Part shown: piece by piece, positions 30,078 to 38,883 of the stretch
Numbering within the stretch: the stretch's first letter is position 1
Layout: the number at the start of each line of letters is the position of its first letter
NCBI RefSeq assembly: GCF_000317515.1
Contig: NC_019738.1
Coordinates: 3,870,001 to 3,934,000, forward strand
Source of the DNA: Allocoleopsis franciscana PCC 7113
Lineage (GTDB): Bacteria > Cyanobacteriota > Cyanobacteriia > Cyanobacteriales > Coleofasciculaceae
Direction of reading: 5' to 3'
Length of the DNA: 64,000 nt
Made by a program: the position numbers and the translations under genes
Notes under the pieces: generated by a model
Databases searched by the model: none
The model's input: the letters and a program-made list of their open reading frames with translations, nothing else
What the model was told of the DNA's origin: nothing

Positions 30078-31214
30078 ATGGACATTCAACCCTCTATCTT
30101 AGTCATTGATGATGAAGTGGATAACTTCGATGTGATTGAAGCTCTGCTGGATAGTGAAAACTATCAGTTACATTATGCTTCTAGTGGTCAACAAGCTCTT
30201 GCGCGACTCAATAATTTTCAGCCTGATGTAATTTTGCTGGATGTAATGATGCCAGAACTCGATGGCATGGAAGTCTGTCGGCGCATCAAAGCGAACCCAC
30301 AATGGAAAGTCGTTCCTATCATTATGGTGACGGCACTAACAGCAAAGGAAGACCTCGCTCTGTGTTTAGCGGCAGGCGCAGATGACTTTATTAGTAAGCC
30401 CGTCAATGGCATCGAATTACGAGCTAGAGTTCATTCCATGTTGCGGATAAAGCAGCAGTATGACAACGTACAAGCCCTGCTAATCCTGCGGGAGGATATG
30501 GTTAACTCACTGGTGCATGACCTACGAAACCCCCTCACCAGTATTGTCCTATCTACTGATAGTCTGCAACTCTTTGGTGTGTTATCTGAAAAGCAAGAAC
30601 GAAAGGTCGGTCAAATTGCGAACAATGCCCGAAAACTACAATCGTTAATTGATAATCTGCTGATAATGGCAAAGCTAGAATCCGGTAAAATGGTTCTCAA
30701 TTACAAAGAATTAGATCTGGATGAACTTTGTCAGTCCGCCATAGCAGAGTTTGAGTCAATTGCTGCTAAAAAGGATGTGGCTCTTGTCAGTGAATTGCCC
30801 AAAAGCGTGAGGGAAGCGGGACAAAGTTCAGCGGCAATAAACTTAAGATCGTCACCGAGTAGACTGGTTCAAGTAGATACCGCTATTTTTCGTCGAGTAC
30901 TAGACAATTTACTCTCTAATGCCATTAAATTCTCGCCATCAAACAGTCAAGTGGTTCTCAAAACTACATATTTAGGAGTAGGAGGAGCCAAAGTTCAAGT
31001 GATCGATTCTGGGCCGGGAGTTCCTAATCACTTAAGGGAAAGTATTTTTGAGAAGTATGAGATTGGGACTCCGATGCCAGGGCTTTCACAACTAGGTTTA
31101 GGATTAGCGTTCTGTAAAATGGCAATCGAAGCCCATCACGGCAGCATTACTGTTGAAAATAGTCATCCACAAGGCGCTATATTTACAGTATTTATTCCAT
31201 TCAATTCGAGGTAA
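30078..31214 (+). CDS. Response regulator - histidine kinase hybrid (REC-HK)
   Basis: A 378-residue protein with the same order as the one at 24574-25680. The receiver has ILVIDDEVDN, Asp55 in LLDVMMPELDG and Lys in FISKPV. The kinase part has NSLVHDLRNPLTSIVL (His147), an N-box FRRVLDNLLSNAIKFSPS and LGLGLAFCKMAIEAHHG. HDLRNP is the HWE/HisKA variant common in cyanobacterial phosphorelay kinases. It follows the ethylene-receptor-like kinase by 244 bp and may be its partner; this is inferred from position only. No DNA-binding output domain is present anywhere in the cluster. Confidence 0.92.
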   Translation: MDIQPSILVIDDEVDNFDVIEALLDSENYQLHYASSGQQALARLNNFQPDVILLDVMMPELDGMEVCRRIKANPQWKVVPIIMVTALTAKEDLALCLAAGADDFISKPVNGIELRARVHSMLRIKQQYDNVQALLILREDMVNSLVHDLRNPLTSIVLSTDSLQLFGVLSEKQERKVGQIANNARKLQSLIDNLLIMAKLESGKMVLNYKELDLDELCQSAIAEFESIAAKKDVALVSELPKSVREAGQSSAAINLRSSPSRLVQVDTAIFRRVLDNLLSNAIKFSPSNSQVVLKTTYLGVGGAKVQVIDSGPGVPNHLRESIFEKYEIGTPMPGLSQLGLGLAFCKMAIEAHHGSITVENSHPQGAIFTVFIPFNSR

Positions 31215-31263
31215 TTAAAATCTTAAAAATTTTAGATTCTGTATTTCTACTGAACCGACGCTC

Positions 31264-31466
31264 TAGTCCGAAGTTAGGTTAGCCAAAATCGCCAAAAAGA
31301 TTGACCTGAGCTGAATCCAGGCAATCCTCTCTGCTCGTTTACTGAGTACACTACAAGTGAAGACCCAGTAAATCGAACGCTTGTTGTTGTACAAGAGTCA
31401 GTTGGGTAATCTTCTCAAAAGATGGCACAGAATAGGACTCTAATTATACCACCTAACTTCGGTCTA
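31264..31466. mobile_element. MITE-like element whose end supplies the porin stop codon
   Basis: The left end TAGTCCGAAGTTAGGT (31264-31279) matches the right end read on the opposite strand, TAGACCGAAGTTAGGT (31466-31451), with one difference in 16. The 203-bp unit has no reading frame of note. The first three bases of the right end are the TAG stop of the porin gene. Confidence 0.65.
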
Positions 31467-33260
31467 AAAGCTGAATGTCGTTAGCAATGTTCCTACAAAA
31501 ATTGAATCATTGGCATTGTTGTGTTCGGGATTGAGAATGACAAAGAAACTGGGAGTGAGAAAAATGTTGTTGGTTAGCTTGTAACGAAAGAAACTTTCTA
31601 CACGATAAGAGGTATTCAAATCTCTACGGCTGATCACATCATTCCCACGCGCCCTCGGCGGCATTCCGAAAATAAAGCCCAAGGCATTGCCTTCTTTGCC
31701 AAAGTCTCGAAACGCCATCGCTATGGCATAGTTCCAAATCTCTGCCTCATCTCCTTTGTTGACCAACGAACCATTCACCAGTGCCCCCCCTGTTTCTGCT
31801 TGCGCCGTGGTTAGACCGACCCAACCTCCAATAGCAAAACGAGGAGTAAATCGATATTGGGCTTCGATGCCATAAGCATTGGCTGAAGTTGCGATATCAT
31901 CCCCAAAGGGCGTTTGAGCAAAGCCACTGCCGGTATTCCCGGTGATATTCGTTCCCTCTCCCGGTTGAGGTGAGTAATAACGCACGTAAGTAAAAGCAAT
32001 ATCAAAACTCTTGGTGGGAGAGAAAGATAGCTGAGCTAAGGCTCCAAATTGACCTTCAAAGATGCCCCTCTCTAAGGTTGGACTAGAGAAATTTCCTGGA
32101 CTCCCTAAATAAGTAAACGTGGCTAAAAGTGCTTCGCTCAATCGAACATTCAGTCCCACACCTGCACCATCACTGAGGCGATAAATGGGGTTGCGTTGCC
32201 CAAACCGGGAAAGACCCCCTCCAGCCGGATTCAATTGGGGAGCAATGTCAGGAGACCCTAACCCTTGGGCAGCAATGAAGGCTTCCATGCGATCGCCGAT
32301 CAGGAAACGGTAGGACAACGAACCCAGAACAATATCGTTGCCCGTCGGGCCAGTACGGGTATCAAAGTCATACAAGGTCATGTCTGTACCCGTGACTGAG
32401 GCATCCAAGGGCGTGAAGTTTCCCGCTTCCAACTTGACGCGCAGTAGGTCTTTCCCCGTGAAACTGCTGTCAAAATTCAAACCCACCCGACCTGGGGCGA
32501 AGGTGTTGACATTTAAATCTTCAGTGGGTTCTTGTCCAGAAGGGACAGCCTTTTTGTCACCCCAAGCGTCAATTAAACCAATGTCTGCTGACCCCGTTAG
32601 CTTGGTTGTGGTGGAAAACTGATGGTCTTCCAGAACGGCAACACGACCTTCTAGGGTATCGATTCGTGTACCCAAAGAAGCGAGTTCGGTTTTAAATTCC
32701 TGAACGATGCGTTGCAGAATTTCTAAGTCCTCTCGCCGAACTAACACACTCGTCGAAGAAGCAATCAAACGCTCAAATTGTTGCAAACAAGCATTCAAGC
32801 CAGCCGCAAACTCATAGCGTGTCATGGGGCGATTGCCCCGGAAGGTGCCGTCAGGATATCCTGCAATACAGCCGTAACGTTCCACTAGCGATCGCAAGGC
32901 TTCATAAGCCCAGTCTTCGGGTGAGACATCGCTGAGTTGGGTAACATTCGTAATTTGTCCCATCGAGTCATCCGCACTCGGATCAGGACTATCGTCGTTG
33001 ACGAGTTCTACATCCTCAGACATTGATTCAGCGGTTACCGATTCTGAGGATAACTGTGGTTCATCCAGAGTTTGGTTTGCCAAATCTTCAGGGAGACTCA
33101 TCTCTAAAGGTGTTAAAGCCGTGAAGGTGGGTTCCTCAACTCCTACAAAAACAGATTCTCTATTATGATTTTGAGCCGCAAAAGTACTATTTGCCACCAA
33201 AAAGGAAGCACCCAAAACAACTGGACTCGCCGTCCAAGCGCTCCAGATAAATCTGAACAT
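31464..33260 (-). CDS. SLH-domain outer-membrane porin (cyanobacterial iron-uptake porin type)
   Basis: A 598-residue outer-membrane protein with an N-terminal signal (cleavage probably after NSTFA, about residue 28), an acidic linker to about 105, one SLH domain (VSPEDWAYEALRSLVERYGC, IAGYPDGTFRGNRPMTRYEF) that anchors to peptidoglycan-linked polymer, a short coiled coil near 170-205, and a beta barrel from about 215 to the end. The C-terminal Phe (TTFSF) is the expected assembly signal. Cyanobacterial members are annotated iron uptake porin or OprB-type; they pass small solutes and inorganic iron. The gene is monocistronic, with a long AT-rich upstream region. Confidence 0.93.
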   Translation of the reverse strand: MFRFIWSAWTASPVVLGASFLVANSTFAAQNHNRESVFVGVEEPTFTALTPLEMSLPEDLANQTLDEPQLSSESVTAESMSEDVELVNDDSPDPSADDSMGQITNVTQLSDVSPEDWAYEALRSLVERYGCIAGYPDGTFRGNRPMTRYEFAAGLNACLQQFERLIASSTSVLVRREDLEILQRIVQEFKTELASLGTRIDTLEGRVAVLEDHQFSTTTKLTGSADIGLIDAWGDKKAVPSGQEPTEDLNVNTFAPGRVGLNFDSSFTGKDLLRVKLEAGNFTPLDASVTGTDMTLYDFDTRTGPTGNDIVLGSLSYRFLIGDRMEAFIAAQGLGSPDIAPQLNPAGGGLSRFGQRNPIYRLSDGAGVGLNVRLSEALLATFTYLGSPGNFSSPTLERGIFEGQFGALAQLSFSPTKSFDIAFTYVRYYSPQPGEGTNITGNTGSGFAQTPFGDDIATSANAYGIEAQYRFTPRFAIGGWVGLTTAQAETGGALVNGSLVNKGDEAEIWNYAIAMAFRDFGKEGNALGFIFGMPPRARGNDVISRRDLNTSYRVESFFRYKLTNNIFLTPSFFVILNPEHNNANDSIFVGTLLTTFSF

Positions 33261-33582
33261 TATTTTCTCTCGTCTAAACTTAAAATGAATTAAGTAAGTG
33301 CTTTTAACTCAGATAAGTAGGTTATAAAACACTCTCAAAATATTTAATGTTTATATTCTCATAAGAAATTTAATAAATAGCCTTTTGTTATACAAACTGT
33401 ATGATTTTTAAAATTTCCATGTTAACTAGATTACTGAAACTCATTTCTTAGAGTTTGTCAATCCCTATAAAGAAGGAAAATTAAGCTTTAGGCTTGAGTG
33501 ATTTGCTGTTAATTATTATAAATAAACTTAATAGTTTAAAATCCATCTTTAATGTGGCAATGTCAGCACAGACGGGAAATAT
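33261..33582. promoter_or_regulatory. AT-rich promoter region of the porin gene
   Basis: About 320 bp, strongly AT-rich, between the porin start and the mnmH stop. The leader of the porin mRNA and its control sites must lie here. I cannot point to a convincing Fur box. Confidence 0.4.
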
Positions 33583-34632
33583 TCAAACGCCCAAAGTATC
33601 CAGCAAGCCGTTAATACTAGCCTGGGATAAATCAGGTATCTGCAACTGGCGTTCTACATGGACATAGCATTGACCGAGCGATCGCTGGTAAGCGGGGTCA
33701 TAGTGATAGTTCAGTAAATCGCCGACTAAAGTGTGCCACTGAGCCGCGTCGATGAGGCTATACCACTCGTTGATTTTGTCTCGACCATATCGAGATTTCA
33801 GCCACTTGAGTTTTTGTTTGAGCAGGTCGGGATGGTTGATTAAGTGAGGATATTCCTGCAACAGCCATTCGATTCTGGTGGCTTGTGGGAACTGAACTTC
33901 AATACAGTTCGCCTGCTTCATTTGTTGCCAAAGGGATGGGGGTAAATAAACTTGTCCAATTTTGTTACTTTCAGCTTCCACCCACACAGGTTTGCTTACA
34001 TCAAAGCTTTGCAATTTTTGAACGAGCTGCGATTCAAAGGATTTTTGCGAGGGTTGAGGTGAAAGCTTCCCTTCCCACTGTTGACCGAGGAGGGAACCAC
34101 GATGATTGGCTAAACCTTCCAAATCCAGCACCTGAACACCTCGCTGGGCTAACTGGTGTAGGATATGGGTTTTACCACTACCCGTGAGTCCACATAAGAC
34201 CTGGTAAGTCAATTGTTGTGGTAACTGTTCTAGTTGATCACGCACATAAGTTCGGTAAGTTTTGTATCCTCCTTGAAGGACTGTAACCTGCCAACCAATT
34301 TGACTCAAGACCAATGCCATACTGTTGGAGCGCTGACCCCCACGCCAGCAGTAGACGAGGGGATGGTAGTCTTTCGCTTTGGTGGCAAAGTGGTCATCCA
34401 GATGCCGAGCAATATTTTGCGCCACTAGGGAGGCACCGACTTTGCGAGCCTCAAAGGAGCAGACTTGTTTGTAAATTGTGCCGACTTTGGCACGTTCCGC
34501 ATCATTCAGAACAGGTCGGTTAATGGCACCAGGGATATGATCTTCGGCAAACTCACTTTCACTGCGAACATCAATAATCTCGCTGTAAGTTTCTGTCCAA
34601 GGTTGCTCGGTATAGTTAGGCGATCGCATCAT
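33583..34632 (-). CDS. mnmH: tRNA 2-selenouridine synthase
   Basis: MnmH (SelU/YbbB) replaces sulfur by selenium at 2-thiouridine 34 of tRNAs for Lys, Glu and Gln, by way of a geranylated intermediate and using selenophosphate. The 349-residue protein has an N-terminal rhodanese domain (EIIDVRSESEFAEDHIPGAI) with the catalytic Cys95 in YCWRGGQRSNSMA, then a P-loop domain CGLTGSGKTHIL (148-155). Unlike the two small rhodanese-fold proteins in this window, its Cys is intact. The substrate thiolation is made by MnmA, encoded at 62397-63458. No selD for selenophosphate is in the window. The gene starts 98 bp from the divergent FHA-cyclase gene. Confidence 0.95.
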   Translation of the reverse strand: MMRSPNYTEQPWTETYSEIIDVRSESEFAEDHIPGAINRPVLNDAERAKVGTIYKQVCSFEARKVGASLVAQNIARHLDDHFATKAKDYHPLVYCWRGGQRSNSMALVLSQIGWQVTVLQGGYKTYRTYVRDQLEQLPQQLTYQVLCGLTGSGKTHILHQLAQRGVQVLDLEGLANHRGSLLGQQWEGKLSPQPSQKSFESQLVQKLQSFDVSKPVWVEAESNKIGQVYLPPSLWQQMKQANCIEVQFPQATRIEWLLQEYPHLINHPDLLKQKLKWLKSRYGRDKINEWYSLIDAAQWHTLVGDLLNYHYDPAYQRSLGQCYVHVERQLQIPDLSQASINGLLDTLGV

Positions 34633-34730
34633 AAAGTTAATTTTATTTAATCATCCATGAGAGGTAATTTGGGTTGCTCCCTAATCTTCGCTATCTTCAT
34701 AGTTAATTCCTTGTAGCGTGAGGATGGGGT

Positions 34731-36338
34731 GTGCCTTATCTGATCTACGATCCTGAGACTCCTAACGAAAGCATTCAAGAATTATGCCTGGGTACAAACA
34801 CCATCGGACGCGATGAGGACAGCCGTATCTTTGTCCAAGATCAGAGTCTTTCTCGTTACCATGCAGAGATTGCGATCGGCTACCATCAGGCGTTTATTAC
34901 CGATCTGCACAGTCGCAACGGTACCTTTGTCAACGAGATTCAAATTGACCATTGCGAACTCAAGGATGGGGACAGCATTCGTTTTGGGAAGGTGGTTTGC
35001 CAATTTGTTGAGCGACTTAGAAGCGATCAACAAGGGTGTTTGGGAGAGGAAGACTCGACGATCTCTATTGTTAAACAAGTTTCGCCCCAACCCAGCGTTA
35101 CAGCGATCCAACACTTACTCGATGAGGATGGAGTCAGTGGCTCAGTCATTCGCCTACAACAGCAGGATACAACGCAGCGGGCCGTCGATAAGTTGAAAAT
35201 TTTGCTAGAAGTGAGTAAACAGCTTTCCACTCCTGAAGAACTTGAGCGACTGCTCAATAAAATTCTCGGCCTCCTGCTGGAAATTATGAAGGTCGATCGA
35301 GTAGCAATCCTCCTCGTCAATGAGTATACCGGATGTCTTGAACACAAAGCTGTCAAATTACAGCCGCGTATTCCACCGGATGAGCAGTTTTATAGCCGCA
35401 GAATTACTAATTTGGTACGCCACAGTGGAGAGGCTATCTTAATCACGGATGCCTGTATTGATCAGCGATTTAGTGACTCGGACTCAATTCTGGGACAAAA
35501 GATTCATGCATCGATGTGCGTACCCCTAAAACCGAGGGAAGAAGTAATTGGGGTGTTATATGTAGATAATTTATCGTTGTCCAATATTTATTTAGACGAA
35601 GATTTGGAATTTTTGACGGCTCTTGCCAACCAATCTGCGATCGCGATTGATAATTCCCGTCTCTACAAAAAGATCCAAGAAGAAGCTGTCATCCGTGATA
35701 AATTAGAACGCTTTTTTCCTCAAAGTGTCAGTAAAAAACTGAGGGAAGAAGGCAATTTAGAGATTGTGGAAACAGAAGTAACAGCCCTATTTGCTGATAT
35801 TAGTGACTTCACAAAAATGTCTTCCCTGATGGAACCGCATCAAGTCATTGAGATGCTCAATGAGTACTTTAAAGTTATGGTAGAGGAGATTGTGTTTCCC
35901 TATGAAGGCACGCTCGAAAAATATATAGGGGATGCCTTACTCGCGATTTGGGGTGCGCCTTATCGCAAAGAAGATGATGCACAACGAGCTGTTCGAGCCG
36001 CCATTGAGATGCAATGGGCGGTTTGCCGTCTGAATGAGGACTGGCTCAATCGGCGCAACTTACAAATTCAAATTCATATTGGCATCAATACAGGAAAAGT
36101 GGCAGCCGGAAATATTGGCTCAGAACGATTGATTCAATATGCAGCGATCGGGGATACGACGAATGTAACGAGTCGAATTTGTAGTGTGGCTCAAGCGGGC
36201 GAAATTCTAATTTCTCAAAGTACATTTGACAAAATTAGAGATTGGGAATTGCCTCTTGAACAACTCGATCTGATTTCGGTAAAAGGTAAAGATCAGCCCT
36301 TACAACTTTATCGCCTCCTCTGGGAAAATTGGCCATGA
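34731..36338 (+). CDS. FHA-GAF-adenylate/guanylate cyclase
   Basis: A 535-residue soluble cyclase from a GTG at 34731. Residues 1-95 are an FHA phosphothreonine-binding domain with all signature residues (Gly26-Arg27, SRYH at 41-44, Asn63-Gly64). A GAF domain spans about 155-315 (ELERLLNKILGLLLEIMKVD to NQSAIAIDNSRLY). The class III cyclase domain has VTALFADISDFTKM (Asp356) and KYIGDALLAIWG (second metal Asp near 401), so catalysis is likely. cAMP is the expected product in cyanobacteria; substrate choice was not settled from residues. The FHA domain suggests recruitment by a Ser/Thr kinase, of which three types are encoded in this window. Confidence 0.95.
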   Translation: MPYLIYDPETPNESIQELCLGTNTIGRDEDSRIFVQDQSLSRYHAEIAIGYHQAFITDLHSRNGTFVNEIQIDHCELKDGDSIRFGKVVCQFVERLRSDQQGCLGEEDSTISIVKQVSPQPSVTAIQHLLDEDGVSGSVIRLQQQDTTQRAVDKLKILLEVSKQLSTPEELERLLNKILGLLLEIMKVDRVAILLVNEYTGCLEHKAVKLQPRIPPDEQFYSRRITNLVRHSGEAILITDACIDQRFSDSDSILGQKIHASMCVPLKPREEVIGVLYVDNLSLSNIYLDEDLEFLTALANQSAIAIDNSRLYKKIQEEAVIRDKLERFFPQSVSKKLREEGNLEIVETEVTALFADISDFTKMSSLMEPHQVIEMLNEYFKVMVEEIVFPYEGTLEKYIGDALLAIWGAPYRKEDDAQRAVRAAIEMQWAVCRLNEDWLNRRNLQIQIHIGINTGKVAAGNIGSERLIQYAAIGDTTNVTSRICSVAQAGEILISQSTFDKIRDWELPLEQLDLISVKGKDQPLQLYRLLWENWP

Positions 36339-36405
36339 ATACAACATCTAATTTTGCCGATGAATATCCAATCGGAAGGGGACGCACCCTGAAGACTTTC
36401 TACGA

Positions 36406-37095
36406 TTAACTCACGGTACTGGGTTCGGAACTTATCGCCACATTCAGGATAGTTCCTTCCAGATTGGCGTTCTCCAAATTAGCATCAGTCAAGTCAGTCT
36501 TAGCTAAATTGGCATCACTGAAATCGGCATTACTTAAGTTAGCCCCATTTAACTTGGCATGTGCCAGGTTGGCTCGATACAACCGAGCGCCATTTAAGTT
36601 AGCCCCGTTCAGGTTGGCCTCTATCAAGTTGGCACCACTGAGGTTGGCACCAATCAAGTTGGCACCACTGAGGTTGGCACCAATTAAGTTGGAAATGCTC
36701 AAATTGGCACCGTTTAAGTTGGCTGCATGTAGCTTGGCTCGAATCAAAATGGCACCAATCAGGTTGGCAGCCCCTAACATTGCCTCATTCAGGTTGGCAC
36801 CACTGAGTTCAGCACCACTGAGGTTGGCACCCACTAAATTGACATTACTCAAGATGGCAACACTGAGTTTGGCACCAATCAGGTTGGCATCCCTTAAATC
36901 TGCATCACTTAAGTTGGCATCAGTGAGGCTGGAACCAATTAAGTCTGCACCGCTAAGGTTGGCACCACTGAGGTTGGCTTCTCGTAGGTCGGCTTCACTC
37001 AGGTTAGCACCACTGAGATCTGCACCAGGTAGCTCGGCGTCCCGAAAGTCTCTTTCTCCTGCGGCATAACGGGACAGAAGTTCGTTGGCATCCAT
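36406..37095 (-). CDS. Pentapeptide repeat protein
   Basis: About 229 residues, almost entirely pentapeptide repeats of A(D/N)LXX form (ADLSGANLSEADLREANLSG onward), which fold as a right-handed beta helix. The first 15 residues, NELLSRYAAGERDFRDAEL, match the paralogue at 37164-38399 (DELLERYAAGERCLRGADL). That alignment supports the ATG at 37095 over the one at 37110. Family proteins have varied or unknown roles. There is no signal peptide, so it is probably cytoplasmic. It is 53 bp downstream of its paralogue and may share its transcript. It reads as a tandem duplication that lost, or never had, the C-terminal nuclease-like domain. Confidence 0.92.
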   Translation of the reverse strand: MDANELLSRYAAGERDFRDAELPGADLSGANLSEADLREANLSGANLSGADLIGSSLTDANLSDADLRDANLIGAKLSVAILSNVNLVGANLSGAELSGANLNEAMLGAANLIGAILIRAKLHAANLNGANLSISNLIGANLSGANLIGANLSGANLIEANLNGANLNGARLYRANLAHAKLNGANLSNADFSDANLAKTDLTDANLENANLEGTILNVAISSEPSTVS

Positions 37096-37163
37096 AGGTT
37101 CATTCCCCATTTTGAAAACTCAGTTGTAGCAAAATTTTTCTGAATTTTCCTTTCAGAAGTAAA

Positions 37164-38399
37164 CTAGGGGACGTTTGACGCCTGAGTCAAAATCTCCAGA
37201 AATTCTTGCACAACAGTGTCCGGTTCATCCCAGCATCGGGTCGCCTCATAATGCTCAACAATACTGATGTGAGGAATTTTAAACAAACGAAGCTCTTGTG
37301 GCGCAACAATGCTGCGCTCTGCGCTTCGCAGTGATGCTGGATTTAGCCCCCCAACGCTTTCGTGATCGCCGCTTAAAGACGTGGTCACAATGTTAGGAGC
37401 GTCCGTCGCGCACAGACTGATACGTTCTGGCTCATACAGAGTGCAGACGGGTGGCTCAGATGGCTCACCATTGACTTCCAGAATGCCCCACTTACTCTGG
37501 TAAAAAACCAGAAAGTCAATTTCCTTACTATCGATGTGTTGAGTACTGTGAATGCGAGTCCAGCCATTTAAGTAGAACGGAACGCCAGCACGGTCAAACG
37601 CTTCCGCGATTTTTAGCTCTGTTTTTGAGTGGAGGTAAAGACCATTCCATTCGTAAGGAGCCGTCTGATCTGGATTCCGGATATTCAAGCTTATCCCCAA
37701 ACTCAGGATAGTTCCTTCTAGATTCGTGTTATCCAGATCGGCATTGGTTAAGTTTGTTCCTGCCAAGTTAGAGTCACTTAAGTCGGCGTTAGACAGGTCA
37801 GAATTAGCAAGATTGACGTAAGCTAAATTTGAACGGCTTAATTTAGCTCCTTGTAAATTGGCTCCTCCCAGATCCGCCTCAATCAGATTGGCTCCGCCGA
37901 GGTTGGCTCCTTGCAAATTAGCACCACTGAGGTCGGCACCAATCATGTTAGTTACACTCAAGTTCGCACCCTGTAGGTTCGCTCTACTGAGTTTGGCTTT
38001 AATCAAATTCGCACCACTAATATAGGCACCATTCAAGTTACTACAAGTCAAATCAGTACAACTCAGTTCGGCACCACTCAGGTTGGCACCACTCAGGTCA
38101 GCATCTCGTAGGTTGGCAACACCCAGCTTGGCACCAATCAGGTTGGCATCATGGAGGTTGGCATCCCGGAGGTCGGCAGCACTCAGACTAGCAACAATCA
38201 GGTCTGCACCGCGCAAGTTAGCGCCAATTAAGTCAGCATCCCGCAAGTCAGCATCACTCAAATCGGTATCACTCAAATTGGCGTCACTCAGGTCAATACC
38301 ACGCAAGTCAACACCGCGCAAGTCGGCACCATGCAGGTCGGCACCACGCAGACATCTCTCTCCTGCTGCATAGCGTTCCAGCAGTTCGTCGGCATTCAT
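37164..38399 (-). CDS. Pentapeptide repeat protein with C-terminal PD-(D/E)XK nuclease-like domain
   Basis: A 411-residue fusion. Residues 1-235 are pentapeptide repeats like those of the neighbour. From about 255 the sequence changes to SKTELKIAEAFDRAGVPFYL, then KEIDFLVFYQSKWGILEVNG. This has the shape of a restriction-like fold: a Glu in the first helix, an Asp in the second strand (EIDF) and Glu in EVNG, where DUF559-type proteins usually have EVDG or ExK. The tail VEHYEATRCWDEPDTVVQEF and LEIL closes the fold. Between these lies a stretch (about 325-370) rich in Ser and Arg that looks inserted. Nuclease activity is uncertain because the third motif is altered. Confidence 0.85.
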   Translation of the reverse strand: MNADELLERYAAGERCLRGADLHGADLRGVDLRGIDLSDANLSDTDLSDADLRDADLIGANLRGADLIVASLSAADLRDANLHDANLIGAKLGVANLRDADLSGANLSGAELSCTDLTCSNLNGAYISGANLIKAKLSRANLQGANLSVTNMIGADLSGANLQGANLGGANLIEADLGGANLQGAKLSRSNLAYVNLANSDLSNADLSDSNLAGTNLTNADLDNTNLEGTILSLGISLNIRNPDQTAPYEWNGLYLHSKTELKIAEAFDRAGVPFYLNGWTRIHSTQHIDSKEIDFLVFYQSKWGILEVNGEPSEPPVCTLYEPERISLCATDAPNIVTTSLSGDHESVGGLNPASLRSAERSIVAPQELRLFKIPHISIVEHYEATRCWDEPDTVVQEFLEILTQASNVP

Positions 38400-38741
38400 A
38401 AGTATATTGGGTTATTTGTGAACTCAGTTTCAACAAAATTTTTTTTAAGCTAATCCAAGACCATGATAGGGTCAATTTTTATCTGAAGTTCAGCCCCCAA
38501 GTTTTGGAACGTTACCACTGAACCTCGCTCGCCGGATTAGCCGTCCGATGAGAGCTTTTTGCTTTGACGGAAGTTACCCAGACCCTGGTGAGAGTATCCT
38601 ATAAATTCTTGAGTAAACTTTCAGGAATTGCTGTAAAAGACCTTGTAGAAAGAATTAACAACGTAGATTTGCTAGAGCTTGTCAAATCTAAAGTCAGTTT
38701 TTAGACTCAAGTGTCTAGGATTTCCTCCCTTCTTTATATAC
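38400..38741. other. Gap with a possible small open frame
   Basis: Upstream region of the pentapeptide gene pair. On the + strand an open frame at 38564-38704 (TTG start, 46 codons) runs towards a strong terminator. It has no ATG and no clear ribosome site, so I leave it as a possibility only. Confidence 0.3.
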
Positions 38742-38780
38742 TCGGCGGTTGTCTATACTTGACAGCCGCCGATTTTTTTT
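38742..38780 (+). terminator. Strong rho-independent terminator
   Basis: TCGGCGGTTGTC (38742-38753) pairs over 12 positions (one G-U) with GACAGCCGCCGA (38761-38772), followed by eight T residues on the + strand. No accepted + strand gene precedes it within 2 kb, which hints at an unannotated short transcript. Confidence 0.85.
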
Positions 38781-38883
38781 GAGCCGTTTACCTAGAATCA
38801 CTCGTTCAGCATGGAGCAACATCGAGCAAGCCAGTTCCAATCTTGAGTAAGGTGCGTCGCGACGCACCCTACTACTGCCATCC

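Noticed and set aside
36464-38373. Long rightward frames opposite the pentapeptide genes
   Set aside because: They mirror the repeat codon pattern (KLAPxRLAP) and are antisense shadows.
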